Numbered from the stretch's first letter, positions 1 to 9,776 are shown. The stretch: 64,000 bases of DNA from Amycolatopsis lexingtonensis (GCF_014873755.1 NZ_JADBEG010000001.1:4342501-4406500); one strand, 5' to 3'. The notes: generated from the sequence alone by a model not told the origin. Made by a program: numbers and translations.

Positions 1-1
1 C

Positions 2-754
2 GACAACGTGGTCGGCTACAGCGTCGCCGACACCCGCACGAGCATGCTCATGGGCACCGTCGCGGTCGGCGTCAACGGGCTGTTCCGGCTGGTGATGCTC
101 TTCGTCTTCGCGGCGCTGTTCGAACTCGCGCCGGTGCGGCTGGATCCGCACGACTGGTGGACGTGGGTGCTCATGCTGCTCGGCCAGGAGCTGGTGTTCT
201 ACGCCTACCACCGGGCCAGCCACCGCGTGCGGCTGCTGTGGGCCGGGCACCAGGTCCACCACTCCAGCGAGCACTACAACTTCTCGACGGCGCTGCGCCA
301 GAAGTGGACCCCGTACTTCCAGCTGCCGTTCTGGTCGGTGCTGGCGCTGTGCGGGATCCCGCCGTGGATGATCCTGACCGGGCTCTCGATCGACCTCGTC
401 TACCAGTTCTTCGTGCACACCGAGAAGGTCGGCAAGCTGCCGCGCTGGTTCGAGTACGTCTTCAACACCCCGTCGCACCACCGCGTCCACCACGGCAGCG
501 ACGCCGAATACCTCGACGCCAACTACGGCGGCATCCTGATCATCTGGGATCGGCTGTTCGGCAGCTTCGTCCCCGAGGGCAAGCGGCCGACGTACGGGCT
601 GACGACGAACATCGGGACGTACAACCTGCTGAAGGTCGGCTTCCACGAATACGGCTCGATCCTGCGCGACCTCCGCGGCGCGCGGACCTGGCGCGAGCGC
701 GCGGGCTACGTGTTCGGGCCGCCCGGCTGGCAGCCCGAACACGCGCTCGTCTGA
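2..754 (+). CDS. sterol desaturase / fatty acid hydroxylase family membrane protein (5' truncated)
   Basis: The reading frame is open from the first bases of the window (Asp-Asn-Val-Val-Gly...), so the true start lies upstream and about 250 C-terminal residues are seen. Hydrophobic stretches alternate with the three histidine clusters of the fatty-acid-hydroxylase superfamily: YHRASH, HQVHHSS and HHRVHHG. These bind a di-iron centre in integral-membrane desaturases, hydroxylases and C5-sterol-desaturase-like proteins. The frame ends in TGA three bases before the convergent end of gpgS. The substrate cannot be inferred; in actinobacteria such proteins often act on carotenoids, hopanoids or fatty acids. 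The family call is firm, the reaction is not. Confidence 0.85.
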   Translation, partial: DNVVGYSVADTRTSMLMGTVAVGVNGLFRLVMLFVFAALFELAPVRLDPHDWWTWVLMLLGQELVFYAYHRASHRVRLLWAGHQVHHSSEHYNFSTALRQKWTPYFQLPFWSVLALCGIPPWMILTGLSIDLVYQFFVHTEKVGKLPRWFEYVFNTPSHHRVHHGSDAEYLDANYGGILIIWDRLFGSFVPEGKRPTYGLTTNIGTYNLLKVGFHEYGSILRDLRGARTWRERAGYVFGPPGWQPEHALV

Positions 755-757
755 GGG

Positions 758-1732
758 CTACGCCGTGTGCCGCAGCGCGAGGCTGTTCAGCGGCGGGCGC
801 TGCGGCGACGTCAGGTCGGTCAGCACCAGCTCGCGCTCCACCCCGCTGTCCGAAGCGCCCCGCTGGAACTGGGCGAGCATGGTGGCCGGCGGGACGGCGG
901 TCACGAGCCGGTCGTAGCGCTGCAAGCGGTCGAACAGCGTCTGCATGATCTGCCCGGCCATCCGGCCCAGCGCCTGCGTGCTCTGGTGCCGGTGGACGCG
1001 GTGGCCGAGGTCGACCTGGGCGAGCGCGTCGAGGCCGCGCAGCTCCAGCAGGTCGATGAGGTGCCCGATCTCGACGCCGTAGTTGGCGACGAACGGGATG
1101 CTCTCCAGCACCTCGCGGCGGCCCGCGTACTCGCCCGCGAGGGGCTGGACGAAGCCGGACAGCTCCGGCCAGAACATGTTGAGCAGCGGCCGCGCGACGA
1201 GTTCGGTGACGCGGCCGCCGCCGTCGGCCTCGGTGCCCAGCGGGCGGTGGTAGAAGCCCTTGACGTAGGCGACCGACGGGTCCACGAGGAGCGGGCCGAG
1301 CAGCCCGGTCACGTAGTCCGTGGTGAAGTCGTGCAGGTCGCCGTCGACGAAGACGACGAGGTCGCCGGTCGTCGCCGCGACGCCCTTCCAGAGCGCCTCG
1401 CCCTTGCCCGGCAGGCCGCCGAGGTCGGGGAAGACGGCGTCCTGCGCGACGACGTCCGCCCCCGCGGCGGCGGCGACTTCGGCGGTGGCGTCGGTCGAGT
1501 GGCTGTCGACGACGAGGATCTCGTCGACGAGCAGGCCCAGGAGCTCGTCCCGGATGGCGGCGACGATCGCGCCGACGGTGGCTTCTTCGTTCCGCGCCGG
1601 GATGACGACGGAAACAGTGGTCCGTCCCTTGGCCGCGACGAGTTCCGCGAGGGTCCGGTCCCCCGCCTTGCTGCTGCGCCGGGTGAGCCAGGTGCCGACC
1701 TCAGGCGACACCTGCAGGCGTGCGTTGCGCAT
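758..1732 (-). CDS. gpgS: glucosyl-3-phosphoglycerate synthase
   Basis: 324 residues, the length of the mycobacterial enzyme. It transfers glucose from an NDP-glucose to 3-phosphoglycerate, the first step towards glucosylglycerate and methylglucose lipopolysaccharides. The GT-A fold shows VSVVIPARNEEATVG near residue 40 (nucleotide-sugar binding), a glycine-rich PGKGEALWKG loop, and the metal-binding VDGDLHDF motif near residue 130. The C-terminal part carries the GQIMQTLFDRLQRY stretch usual in GpgS. The start is ATG at 1732 with a purine-rich GGGAAGGGG site a few bases upstream. It is a single gene facing the upstream hydroxylase-family gene tail to tail. Confidence 0.92.
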   Translation of the reverse strand: MRNARLQVSPEVGTWLTRRSSKAGDRTLAELVAAKGRTTVSVVIPARNEEATVGAIVAAIRDELLGLLVDEILVVDSHSTDATAEVAAAAGADVVAQDAVFPDLGGLPGKGEALWKGVAATTGDLVVFVDGDLHDFTTDYVTGLLGPLLVDPSVAYVKGFYHRPLGTEADGGGRVTELVARPLLNMFWPELSGFVQPLAGEYAGRREVLESIPFVANYGVEIGHLIDLLELRGLDALAQVDLGHRVHRHQSTQALGRMAGQIMQTLFDRLQRYDRLVTAVPPATMLAQFQRGASDSGVERELVLTDLTSPQRPPLNSLALRHTA

Positions 1733-1987
1733 GCTTTCCCCTTCCCTCGATCACTTCCGAGGTTCGAGGTGCCGCGTTTCGGGCACGGCTCCCCGGCGCT
1801 ACCGCGGTGTTACGAGATGGCGCTTCTCGTTAACCGCGTACGGCTTGGCGGAGGGAATCACCGCATACGAGCCGGACCGGCGCCCGGTCGGCAGAACACG
1901 GTGTTCACCTACCTGGGCCTGGAAGCCTGGGGCGACGACTACGCGCCCGGCGAGCTGCTGGCGACCCGCCGGCGACAGCTGACCCGC
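1733..1987. other. non-coding stretch between gpgS and the 87-bp repeat
   Basis: About 250 bases upstream of gpgS. They hold the gpgS ribosome-binding site at the left and presumably its promoter. I see no tRNA, small RNA or convincing gene. A short open stretch reads through it on both strands, but none carries a start with a ribosome site or a recognisable domain. Confidence 0.5.
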
Positions 1988-2074
1988 AGCGCCCCAATGT
2001 GGCGTTGGTTGCGTCCAGCGCACCCAATGTGGCGTTCGGTGCGTCCAGCGCACCCAACGCCACATTGGGGCGCT
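1988..2074. repeat. 87-bp inverted-repeat element, copy 1
   Basis: The left end starts AGCGCCCCAATGTGGCGTT and the right end is its reverse complement with one mismatch over about 27 bases. Between them is a third, related unit of about 30 bases. The element therefore consists of three roughly 29-bp units, the last inverted. A second element of exactly 87 bp with the same termini lies at 21183-21269. Both sit just after the 3' end of a leftward gene (here whiA). A role in transcript termination or 3'-end protection is inferred. Confidence 0.8.
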
Positions 2075-2087
2075 TGGGGCCAAGCGC
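2070..2087 (-). terminator. perfect hairpin after whiA
   Basis: An 8-bp stem (GCGCTTGG / CCAAGCGC) with a two-base centre lies about 10 bases downstream of the whiA stop codon, at the edge of the 87-bp repeat. There is no U-tract, as is common for actinobacterial terminators. It probably closes the uvrC-rapZ-yvcK-whiA operon. Confidence 0.5.
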
Positions 2088-2097
2088 GGTCAGGAGG

Positions 2098-3090
2098 TCA
2101 GGCCTCTTCTTCCTCCAGCATCTCCGGCGTGACCGCGGACTCGGTGTCCGGGATGCTCAGGTCCTTCGCCCGCTTGTCCGCCATCGCAAGCAGCCGCCGG
2201 ATACGCCCGGCGACCGCGTCCTTCGTCATCTGCGGGTCCGACAGCTGGCCCAGCTCCTCCAGCGACGCCTGCCGGTTCGACAGGCGCAGCTTGCCCGCCG
2301 CCAGCAGGTGGTCCGGGGCCGTCTCGCCGAGGATCTCCAGTGCGCGCTCCACCCGGGCCGCCGCCGCCACGGCCGCGCGGGCCGATCGGCGGAGGTTCGC
2401 GTCGTCGAAGTTGGCCAGGCGGTTCGCCGTCGCGCGGACTTCGCGGCGCATCCGGCGTTCTTCCCACTGCAGGACGCTCGTGTGCGCGCCCAGGCGGGTC
2501 AGCAGCGCGCCGATCGCGTCGCCGTCGCGGACGACCACGCGGTCCGCGCCGCGGACCTCGCGCGACTTCGCCTGGATGCCCATCCGGCGGGCCGCGCCGA
2601 CCAGTGCCAGAGCCGCCTCCGGGCCCGGGCACGTGACCTCGAGCGACGACGAACGGCCCGGTTCGGTCAGCGACCCGTGCGCGAGGAACGCGCCCCGCCA
2701 CGCCGCTTCCGCGTCGGCCACGCCGCCGGACACCACGGCCGCGGGCAGGCCGCGCACCGGGCGGCCGCGCTGGTCGATCAGCCCGGTCTGGCGGGCCAGG
2801 CCTTCGCCGTCCTTCACCACGCGCACGACGTAGCGGGTGCCCTTGCGCAGCCCGCCGCTGGCGGTGATGACGTGGACGTCCGAATGGTGCCCGTACAGCT
2901 CGTGGATCTCCTTGCGCAGCCGTCGCGCGACCGAACCCGTGTCCAGCTCCGCTTCGACGACCACCCGGCCGGCCACGATGTGCAGCCCGCCGGCGAAGCG
3001 AAGCAGCGACGCGACCTCCGCCCGGCGCGGCCCGATCTTCGTGATCTCCAGCCGGCTCAGTTCGTCCTTCACCGCGGCGGTCATCGCCAT
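2098..3090 (-). CDS. whiA: DNA-binding protein WhiA, sporulation/cell division regulator
   Basis: 330 residues beginning [18 protein letters not shown], the invariant N-terminus of the family; the reading frame extends 25 codons further upstream, but that part overlaps yvcK and is not family-like. WhiA joins a LAGLIDADG-homing-endonuclease-like domain (about 1-200) to a C-terminal helix-turn-helix ([22 protein letters not shown] and after, about 240-310). In streptomycetes it controls sporulation with WhiB; in other Gram-positives it affects division and chromosome segregation. Its ATG shares one base with the yvcK stop (TAATG), which implies translational coupling. It is the last gene of the conserved uvrC-rapZ-yvcK-whiA operon. 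Confidence 0.95.
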   Translation of the reverse strand: MAMTAAVKDELSRLEITKIGPRRAEVASLLRFAGGLHIVAGRVVVEAELDTGSVARRLRKEIHELYGHHSDVHVITASGGLRKGTRYVVRVVKDGEGLARQTGLIDQRGRPVRGLPAAVVSGGVADAEAAWRGAFLAHGSLTEPGRSSSLEVTCPGPEAALALVGAARRMGIQAKSREVRGADRVVVRDGDAIGALLTRLGAHTSVLQWEERRMRREVRATANRLANFDDANLRRSARAAVAAAARVERALEILGETAPDHLLAAGKLRLSNRQASLEELGQLSDPQMTKDAVAGRIRRLLAMADKRAKDLSIPDTESAVTPEMLEEEEA

Positions 3091-4091
3091 TACTGCCCCT
3101 CCCTGCCTTTCGCTCCTCCCCCGTGCTCCCCGTCCCTGCCGAGACCGAGAGCCTCCCGCATGCACCGCGCGAGCGCATCAGGATCATGCCGTCCCGCCAC
3201 TTCCGGGTCGGCCACCGCCCCCAGGTGGGCCCGCGCGCCCAGCCGGGCCGCCGCGCGCCGGAGATTCGCCGGGTCGGGCACGGAATCGCGGTCCGCGATC
3301 ACCGCGTCGACCCGCAGCAAGGGGGCGTGCTCGGAGAGTACGTCCAGGTGCCGCTCCGGGGAGAATCCCGCGGTTTCCCCCGGCTGGGGGACAAGGTTGA
3401 GGACGATCGCCTTCGTGGCGGTCGTGCGCACCAGCGCGTCGTGCAGCCCCGGCACGAGCAGGTGCGGTAAAACGCTCGTGAACCACGAACCCGGACCGAG
3501 GAAGACTACGTCGGCGGCGAGCACCGCTTCGACCGCTTCCTCGCACGCCACCGGCGGCCGCGCGGAGGTGCCCGGGGAGCGCAGGCTGACCCGCCGCACC
3601 TGCCCCGGGGTCGAGGCCACCGCGACCTGGCCGCGGATCCGGCGCAGCGCCGACGGGTCCTCGCTGTCGAGGCCGCTGACCTCGCCTTCGATCTCCAGCG
3701 GCTCGGGCGACATCGGCAGCACCCGGCCCGAGACGCCCATCAGGCGGCGGGCTTCGTCGAGCGCGGCGACCGGGTCGCCGAGCACCTCGAAGAGGCCGGC
3801 CAGCAGCAGGTTCCCCACCGCGTGCCCGGCCAGTGCGCCGTCGCCGCCGAAGCGGTGCTGGAAGACCTCGGCCCACAGCGTGCCGCCGTCCTCGGCGGCG
3901 AAGGCCGCGAAGGCCTGCCGGAGGTCGCCCGGCGGCAGCAGCCCGAGTTCGCGCCGCAGCCGGCCGGACGATCCGCCGTCGTCGGCCACGGTGACGATCG
4001 CCGTGACGTCGGGGGTCACCCGCCGCACCGCGGACAACGTGGCGTGCAGCCCGTGGCCGCCCCCGAGGGCGACCGCGCGCACGTTATTCAC
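3090..4091 (-). CDS. yvcK: YvcK/CofD-family gluconeogenesis factor
   Basis: About 333 residues with the family's opening [16 protein letters not shown], a UDP-sugar-binding glycine-rich loop, then [14 protein letters not shown] and PPGDLRQA. YvcK proteins bind UDP-GlcNAc and link central carbon metabolism to cell-wall synthesis and cell shape. The start is uncertain: TTG at 4097, GTG at 4091 and GTG at 4082 are in frame; 4091 overlaps the end of rapZ by a few bases and is preferred. The order uvrC-rapZ-yvcK-whiA is conserved in actinobacteria and supports the assignment. The 3' end couples to whiA. Confidence 0.92.
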   Translation of the reverse strand: MNNVRAVALGGGHGLHATLSAVRRVTPDVTAIVTVADDGGSSGRLRRELGLLPPGDLRQAFAAFAAEDGGTLWAEVFQHRFGGDGALAGHAVGNLLLAGLFEVLGDPVAALDEARRLMGVSGRVLPMSPEPLEIEGEVSGLDSEDPSALRRIRGQVAVASTPGQVRRVSLRSPGTSARPPVACEEAVEAVLAADVVFLGPGSWFTSVLPHLLVPGLHDALVRTTATKAIVLNLVPQPGETAGFSPERHLDVLSEHAPLLRVDAVIADRDSVPDPANLRRAAARLGARAHLGAVADPEVAGRHDPDALARCMREALGLGRDGEHGGGAKGREGQ

Positions 4092-4974
4092 GACCAAGGT
4101 CGCGGTGCACCACCTTCACGGCCATACCGTCCTCTTTGGACAGACGCTCGGCGAGCTCGACGGACAGCGCCACGCTGCGGTGCTTGCCGCCGGTGCAGCC
4201 GACGGCCAGCGTCAGGTACCGCTTGCCCTCCCGCTTGTAGCCGGCGCCGATCAGCCGCAGCAGCTGGTGGTAGCGGTCCAGGAACTCCTCGGCGCCCTCC
4301 TGCGAGAGGACGTAGTTGCGGACCTCGCCGTCGAGGCCCGTGTGTTCGCGCAGCTCCGGGATCCAGAACGGGTTCGGCAGGAACCGGACGTCCATCACCA
4401 GGTCGGCGTCCATCGGCAGGCCGTACTTGTAGCCGAAGGACAGCACGGTGACCCGGGTCTGGGTGCTCGCCTCGGAGCCGAACGCGTCCTCGATCTTGGC
4501 GCGCAGGTCGTGCACCGACAGCGACGACGTGTCGAGCACCAGGTCGGCTTCTTCGCGCAGCGGCTCCAGCAGCGTCCGCTCCGCCGTGATGCCGTCGGCG
4601 AGCCGGCCGTCGCCCTGCATCGGGTGGCCGCGGCGGACGGCTTCGAAGCGGCGCACCAGCACCGCGTCGGTCGCCTCCAGGAACAGCACGCGCGGCTTGT
4701 AGCCCCGCGCGTCCAGGTCCTTGATGACCGAGGCGAGGTCGTCGGTGAACGCGCGCGAGCGCACGTCCATGACGACGGCCACCTTCGTGATCGCGCCGCG
4801 CGCCTGCGCGCCCAGCTCGACCATCGTCGCGATCAGCTCCGGGGGCAGGTTGTCGACGACGAACCAGCCCAGGTCCTCCAGGCACTTGGCCGCCGTGCTG
4901 CGGCCCGCCCCGGACAGCCCGGACACGACCGCGACCTCCATGCCGGACCCGCGGATCTCCTCTTGCGCACTCAC
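4084..4974 (-). CDS. rapZ: RapZ-family nucleotide-binding protein (RNase adapter homologue)
   Basis: 296 residues. The P-loop VVSGLSGAGRSTAAK lies near residue 15-30, with Arg at the usual Walker A Lys position, as is common in actinobacterial members. The C-terminal half contains GCTGGKHRSVALSVELAERL, the signature of the RapZ C-terminal domain that binds RNA and GlcN6P in E. coli. The reading frame is open far into uvrC; the start taken is GTG at 4974, nine bases after the uvrC stop, giving MSAQEEIRGSGMEVAVV. A second in-frame ATG (MEVAVV) eleven codons later is possible. The role in actinobacteria is not settled; adapter function is known only from enterobacteria. Confidence 0.92.
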   Translation of the reverse strand: MSAQEEIRGSGMEVAVVSGLSGAGRSTAAKCLEDLGWFVVDNLPPELIATMVELGAQARGAITKVAVVMDVRSRAFTDDLASVIKDLDARGYKPRVLFLEATDAVLVRRFEAVRRGHPMQGDGRLADGITAERTLLEPLREEADLVLDTSSLSVHDLRAKIEDAFGSEASTQTRVTVLSFGYKYGLPMDADLVMDVRFLPNPFWIPELREHTGLDGEVRNYVLSQEGAEEFLDRYHQLLRLIGAGYKREGKRYLTLAVGCTGGKHRSVALSVELAERLSKEDGMAVKVVHRDLGRE

Positions 4975-4982
4975 TGTGTTCC

Positions 4983-6938
4983 CTACTCCCCTGCTTTCGT
5001 GCCGTTGCCCGCACCGGACTCCCCGGCCAGCGCGGCGACCACGGCCTCCGCGGTGCGCCTGCCGAAGCCGGGCACCGCCTCGATCTCCTCGACCCTGGCC
5101 TGCTTGAGCTTCTTCACCGAGCCGAAGTGCTTGATCAGCGCGGTCCGGCGAGCCTGCCCCAAGCCCGGCACACTGTCCAATTCGGACGTCACCAGCCGCT
5201 TGGAGCGCTTCTCGCGGTGGTAGGCGATGGCGAACCGGTGGGCCTCGTCCCGCAGCCGCTGCAGCAGGTACAGCCCCTCCGACGTCCGCGGCAGGATCAC
5301 CGGGTCGGGGTCGGCGGGCAGCCACACCTCTTCGAGCCGCTTCGCCAGCCCCACCACGGCGATGTCGGTGATGCCCAGCTCGGCCAGCACGTCGGCGGCC
5401 GCGGTGGCCTGCGGGCCCGCACCGTCGACGACCAGCAGGTTCGGCGGGTAGGCGAACTTCTTCGGCCGCCCGGTCTCCGGGTCGAGGCCGGGCTTGCTCG
5501 ACTCCTCCGCGGTTTCCTTGAGGTAGCGGTGGAACCGCCGGCGCACGACTTCGGCGATCGAGGCAACGTCACCCTCGGTGGCCGCCTCCCGCAGCGCGAA
5601 GCGGCGGTACTCGGACTTGCGCGCCAGCCCGTCCTCGAAGACGACCAGCGACGCCACGACGTCGCTGCCCTGGATGTGGCTGATGTCGATGCACTCGATG
5701 CGCAGCGGCGCGGTGTCGAGGGCCAGGAACTCCTGCAGCTCGGTCAGCGCCGCCGAGCGGGCCGTCAGGTCGCCGGCGCGCCGCAGCTTGTGCTGGGTGA
5801 ACGCCTCCCCCGCGTTGCGCTCCACCGTCTCCGCCAGGGCTTTCTTGTCACCGCGCTGCGGCACCCGCAGCTGCACCCGCGAGCCGCGCAGCCCGCTCAG
5901 CCACTCCGCGACCGCGTCGGCGTCCGCGGGCAGCTCCGGGACCAGCACCTCGCGCGGGACGACCGGACCGGCGTCGACGTCGTCGCGCGCGTCGAGCTCG
6001 GCCTCGTCGCCGTAGAACTGCGTGAGGAAGTGGTCCACCAGGGCCGGGACGTCCATCTCCTCGGCCTTGTCGATCACCCAGCCGCGCTGGCCCCGGACCC
6101 GGCCGCCGCGCACGTGGAAGACCTGGACCGCGGCTTCGAGCTCGTCGTGGGCGAACGCGACGACGTCGGCGTCCGTGCCGTCGCCGAGCACCACGGCCTG
6201 CTTCTCCATCGCGCGGCGCAGCGCGCCCAGGTCGTCGCGCAGGCGGGCGGCGCGCTCGAACTCGAGCTCTTCGGAGGCCGCGGCCATCTCGGTCTCGAGC
6301 CGCTTGATCATGACGTCGGTCTTGCCGGCGAGGAAGTCGCAGAAGTCCTCGACGATGTCGCGGTGTTCGTCCGCCGAGACCCGGCCGACGCACGGCGCCG
6401 AGCACTTGTCGATGTAGCCGAGCAGGCAGGGGCGGCCGATCTGGCCGTGGCGCCGGAACACCCCCGCCGAGCAGGTGCGCGCCGGGAAGACGCGCAGCAG
6501 CAGGTCGAGCGTCTCGCGGATGGCCCACGCGTGCGCGTACGGGCCGAAGTACCGGACGCCCTTCTTGCGCGCGCCGCGGTAGACGTGCAGGCGGGGGAAC
6601 TCCTCGTTCAGCGTCACCGCGAGCACCGGGTAGCTCTTGTCGTCGCGGTAGCGGACGTTGAACCGGGGGTCGAACTCCTTGATCCAGTTGTACTCGAGCT
6701 GGAGCGCCTCGACCTCGGTGGTGACCACGGTCCACTCGACGCTCGCGGCCGTGGTGACCATCTGGCGCGTGCGCGGGTGCAGGCCGGAGAGGTCGGCGAA
6801 GTACGAGTTCAGCCTGCTGCGGAGGCTTTTCGCCTTGCCGACGTAGATGACCCGCTTGGTCGCGTCACGGAATTTGTACACGCCAGGGGCATCCGGGATG
6901 CTCCCCGGCGAGGGACGGTAGGTGGTCGGGTCAGCCAC
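4983..6938 (-). CDS. uvrC: excinuclease ABC subunit C
   Basis: About 651 residues. The N-terminal GIY-YIG nuclease reads [29 protein letters not shown] (makes the 3' incision); a UVR domain follows near residue 210-240 ([23 protein letters not shown]). The RNase H-like nuclease with IDISHIQG makes the 5' incision, and helix-hairpin-helix motifs end the protein ([32 protein letters not shown]). The start chosen is GTG giving [12 protein letters not shown]; an ATG eight codons upstream is also in frame. It opens the operon with rapZ, yvcK and whiA and is divergent from the serine protease gene. Confidence 0.97.
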   Translation of the reverse strand: MADPTTYRPSPGSIPDAPGVYKFRDATKRVIYVGKAKSLRSRLNSYFADLSGLHPRTRQMVTTAASVEWTVVTTEVEALQLEYNWIKEFDPRFNVRYRDDKSYPVLAVTLNEEFPRLHVYRGARKKGVRYFGPYAHAWAIRETLDLLLRVFPARTCSAGVFRRHGQIGRPCLLGYIDKCSAPCVGRVSADEHRDIVEDFCDFLAGKTDVMIKRLETEMAAASEELEFERAARLRDDLGALRRAMEKQAVVLGDGTDADVVAFAHDELEAAVQVFHVRGGRVRGQRGWVIDKAEEMDVPALVDHFLTQFYGDEAELDARDDVDAGPVVPREVLVPELPADADAVAEWLSGLRGSRVQLRVPQRGDKKALAETVERNAGEAFTQHKLRRAGDLTARSAALTELQEFLALDTAPLRIECIDISHIQGSDVVASLVVFEDGLARKSEYRRFALREAATEGDVASIAEVVRRRFHRYLKETAEESSKPGLDPETGRPKKFAYPPNLLVVDGAGPQATAAADVLAELGITDIAVVGLAKRLEEVWLPADPDPVILPRTSEGLYLLQRLRDEAHRFAIAYHREKRSKRLVTSELDSVPGLGQARRTALIKHFGSVKKLKQARVEEIEAVPGFGRRTAEAVVAALAGESGAGNGTKAGE

Positions 6939-7103
6939 GTTGTCAAGACTATGGGTCGGCACCGACAGTTCTCGCAGACCCCCGGCCGCACCGCCGGAAG
7001 TAGGGTGTTCGTCCGCTTCCGACTTTGGAAGGTGTCCCCCTGGGTGACGCGGTGGTTACTTTCCGACCGGCCGATCCGGCCCCCGTCCGAAAGGATCCCC
7101 ACC

Positions 7104-7826
7104 GTGAGCTCTCTCCGTCTTCTCGGCGCCGCCTCGGCGGCCGCCGTCGCGCTGACTCTCGCGGGTGGCGCCGTGGCTTCCGCCGGCGTCCAGCCGAACA
7201 TCGTCGGCGGCTCCACCGCCCCCACCGTGTCGTGGGGCGCCCAGGTGTACGTCAACACCCCCGGGCGCGACTACCAGGGCTTCAACTGCTCGGGCACGGT
7301 CATCGCGGCGCGCTGGGTGCTGACCGCGGTGCACTGCCTCGACCAGGACGGCTCGGGCATGTACGTCCGGGTCGGCAGCAACACGCTGCTCTCGGGCACG
7401 AAGATCGCCGTCGACAACGAGTACGAGTCCCCGAACGGCGACATCGCGCTGCTGCACCTGGCGTCGTCGACCAGCACCGCGCCGATCGCGCTGGGCAGCT
7501 CGGACCCGGCCACCGGCAGCACCAACCAGATCTACGGCTGGGGCCGCACCACCCCGACCGGCCCGCCGGCGACGTCGCTGAAGACGGCGAACGTCCAGGT
7601 GACCGGCCGGTCCACGGACGCCTACGGCGGCCGCGCGATCCAGAGCGTCGGCATCGACGGCTCGGCGTGGAAGGGCGACTCGGGCGGCCCCGAGGTGGCC
7701 AACGGGGTCCAGGTCGGCGTCGCGTCGACGGTCCAGAACCAGAGCGGGTCGAACACGCGCGGCACGAACAACTACGCGAGCGTGGCCGCGAGCCGCTCGT
7801 GGATCCGGACGACCGCGGGCGTGTGA
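7104..7826 (+). CDS. secreted trypsin-like serine protease (S1 family)
   Basis: 240 residues from GTG at 7104, preceded by a GAAAGGA site. A Sec signal peptide (about 1-27, ending AVASAG) leads to the mature N-terminus IVGG at residue 33, typical for an activated S1 protease with a short propeptide. The catalytic triad is visible: His77 in TAVHC, Asp113 in GDIALL and Ser193 in GDSGGP. It is probably an extracellular endopeptidase; the specificity pocket was not assessed. It is followed immediately by a strong hairpin terminator. Confidence 0.93.
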   Translation: MSSLRLLGAASAAAVALTLAGGAVASAGVQPNIVGGSTAPTVSWGAQVYVNTPGRDYQGFNCSGTVIAARWVLTAVHCLDQDGSGMYVRVGSNTLLSGTKIAVDNEYESPNGDIALLHLASSTSTAPIALGSSDPATGSTNQIYGWGRTTPTGPPATSLKTANVQVTGRSTDAYGGRAIQSVGIDGSAWKGDSGGPEVANGVQVGVASTVQNQSGSNTRGTNNYASVAASRSWIRTTAGV

Positions 7827-7832
7827 TCGTCG

Positions 7833-7860
7833 CCGGGGCGGCGCTTCGGCGCCGCCCCGG
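7833..7860 (+). terminator. hairpin terminator after the serine protease gene
   Basis: A perfect 12-bp GC stem (CCGGGGCGGCGC / GCGCCGCCCCGG) closes on a TTCG tetraloop, seven bases after the protease stop codon. UUCG loops are unusually stable. Only a short T-poor tail follows, as is usual in high-GC actinobacteria. Confidence 0.8.
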
Positions 7861-7892
7861 TTCCGTCGGTGGCGTGTGGGATGCTCGCGGGC

Positions 7893-8669
7893 ATGCGGAT
7901 CGCCACGTGGAACGTGAACTCCATCGTCCCCCGCCTGCCGCGCGTGCTGGGCTTCCTGGAGGAGACGGCGCCGGACGTGCTGTGCCTGCAGGAGCTGAAG
8001 ACCACGACGGAGAAGTTCCCGCTGGCCGAGGTCGAGGCACTGGGCTACGAGGTGGCGGCGTACGGGCTCGGGCGCTGGAACGGCGTCGGGATCGTGTCGC
8101 GCGTGGGGTTGTCCGACGTCGTGCGCGGGCTGCCGGGCGAGCCGCGGTTCGAAGACGCCGCGGAGGCGCGGGCGATCGGCGCCACCTGCGGCGGCGTGCG
8201 GGTGTGGTCGGTGTACGTGCCGAACGGGCGCGAGCCGGACAACCCGCACTACGCGTACAAGCTGGAGTGGCTGTCGTCGCTGCATTCGTTGGTGGCTTCG
8301 GAGATTTCGTCCGGGCCGTTCGCGGTGCTGGGCGACTTCAACGTGGCCCCGACGGACGCGGACGTGTGGGACATCGCGGTGTTCGCGGAGTCGACGCACG
8401 TGACTCCCCCGGAACGCGAAGCACTGGCACGCCTGCGGAAGCTGGGGCTGTCGGACGTGTTCCCGCGGCCGTTGAAGTACGACCACCCGTTCACGTACTG
8501 GGACTACCGGGCGGGGAACTTCCCGAACAACAAGGGGATGCGGATCGACCTGGTGTACGGGAACGAGGCGTTCACTTCCGCGGTGACGGATTCCTATGTG
8601 GACCGGAACGCGCGGAAGGGGAAGGGGCCTTCGGACCACGCGCCGATCGTGGTGGACCTGGACCTCTGA
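7893..8669 (+). CDS. xth: exodeoxyribonuclease III family AP endonuclease
   Basis: 258 residues starting MRIATWNVNSIVPRL, with the EEP-superfamily motifs: LQELK (metal-binding Glu), VYVPNGRE, GDFNVAPTD, and the C-terminal SDHAPIVVDLDL with the general-base His. It cleaves at abasic sites and removes 3' blocking groups in base excision repair. The ATG at 7893 is chosen over an ATG 12 bases upstream that gives a non-family N-terminus. It is monocistronic, between the protease terminator and the TIR protein gene. Confidence 0.92.
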   Translation: MRIATWNVNSIVPRLPRVLGFLEETAPDVLCLQELKTTTEKFPLAEVEALGYEVAAYGLGRWNGVGIVSRVGLSDVVRGLPGEPRFEDAAEARAIGATCGGVRVWSVYVPNGREPDNPHYAYKLEWLSSLHSLVASEISSGPFAVLGDFNVAPTDADVWDIAVFAESTHVTPPEREALARLRKLGLSDVFPRPLKYDHPFTYWDYRAGNFPNNKGMRIDLVYGNEAFTSAVTDSYVDRNARKGKGPSDHAPIVVDLDL

Positions 8670-8711
8670 GCCGGGCGTAACGGGCGGGGCCACGCCGCCG
8701 ACTTGGGGCGC

Positions 8712-9776
8712 ATGGCCGATGCCGAAACCGTACGCCATCTCGCTCGCGGTGCCGAAGAGTGGAATTCCCACCGCCGGACGGCCGCTCTCGGGCACCCGGA
8801 TCTCACGGGCATCAAGATCTTCAATTCGGCGCTGCCGGGCTTGGACCTGAGCGCCGCCGATCTCGACGGCGCGGAGCTGTGGAACGTCGACCTCCGGGGC
8901 GCCTGCCTCGACCATGCCCGCCTCAACGGCGCCAGGATCGTCGGCACCCGCCTGGACGAGGCCTCGCTGAAGGCGGCCGAAATCAAGGGCAGCGACTTCG
9001 ACCGCGTCTGCCTGCGCCGGACCGACTTTTCGGACGTGGAAGCCTTCGAACTGCGCATTCGCCGGTCGATCCTGACCGGGGCCGATCTGACCGGCGCCTC
9101 CTTGCGCGGGTACACGCATTTCTACAACTGCGAGCTGTCCGGCGTGACGCTGACCGGGGCGACCATCGAAATCGGCATGGTCAAACGGCCGACCGCGGAC
9201 CGGGAAACGTTGACCCGGCTGAGCGCCATCGGGTGCCGGGCGATCGAGCTCGCCAACCTGCCGCTGGCGCAGGATCGCCCGGTCTGCGACGCGTTCCGCA
9301 TCGACGTGCCCGACGATCAGTACGGTGTCCTCGTCGCCGACGGCTCGGCTTACTGGATCAGCGAAGGCCGGTACGACGTGTTCATCAGTCACGTGAGCAG
9401 GTACAAGACCGAGATCGCCACGCCGCTGGCCGGGCAGCTGGAGCGTCGCGGACTCCGGACCTGGATCGACGACCGGCGCCTCACCATCGGTGACGACCTG
9501 GCCGAAACCATCGGGTTCGGGATCAGGTCGTCGCGCTTCGGCGTCATCGTGGTCACGCCGGACTTCTTCGGCCGGAGGTGGCCGGACCGCGAGTTCGGGC
9601 TCTTGCGCGACAAGCGCCTGTTCCTGGTGCTGCACCAGGTGGAACCGGCTCGGCTCGGAGACCTCCACCCCGGCCTGGAAGACTCCCGGCTCAGCCTGCC
9701 CTGGCGGCTCGGCGAGGAAGAGGTGGCCGACCGGATCCACCACGCGATCCGCCGGCCGCCGAGGGTGCTGGGCTGA
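8712..9776 (+). CDS. pentapeptide-repeat / TIR domain fusion protein
   Basis: 354 residues from ATG at 8712. Residues about 45-155 consist of A(D/N)LXX-type pentapeptide repeats (LSAADLDGAELWNVDLRGA and LTGADLTGASLRG), which form a right-handed beta-helix. A linker follows, and a TIR domain occupies about 221-345 (YDVFISHVSR, then GLRTWIDDRRL, FGVIVVTPDFF, RRWPDREFGLL). Glu294 in W-x3-E is at the position of the NADase catalytic Glu of SARM1-type and bacterial TIRs. No membrane segment or signal peptide is seen. An NAD-cleaving effector or signalling protein is plausible, with the repeats as sensor or scaffold; this is inference. Its 3' end converges on the PH-domain gene with only 14 bp between. 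Confidence 0.85.
   Translation: MADAETVRHLARGAEEWNSHRRTAALGHPDLTGIKIFNSALPGLDLSAADLDGAELWNVDLRGACLDHARLNGARIVGTRLDEASLKAAEIKGSDFDRVCLRRTDFSDVEAFELRIRRSILTGADLTGASLRGYTHFYNCELSGVTLTGATIEIGMVKRPTADRETLTRLSAIGCRAIELANLPLAQDRPVCDAFRIDVPDDQYGVLVADGSAYWISEGRYDVFISHVSRYKTEIATPLAGQLERRGLRTWIDDRRLTIGDDLAETIGFGIRSSRFGVIVVTPDFFGRRWPDREFGLLRDKRLFLVLHQVEPARLGDLHPGLEDSRLSLPWRLGEEEVADRIHHAIRRPPRVLG

Noticed and set aside
1799..2083. 94-codon leftward frame in the gpgS-whiA gap
   Set aside because: Its N-terminal third is the translated 87-bp repeat and no ribosome site or family match is seen.
767..2833. Very long rightward open frame opposite gpgS and whiA
   Set aside because: It is the GC-rich shadow of two well-supported leftward genes; composition is Arg/Ala/Val repeats with no domain.
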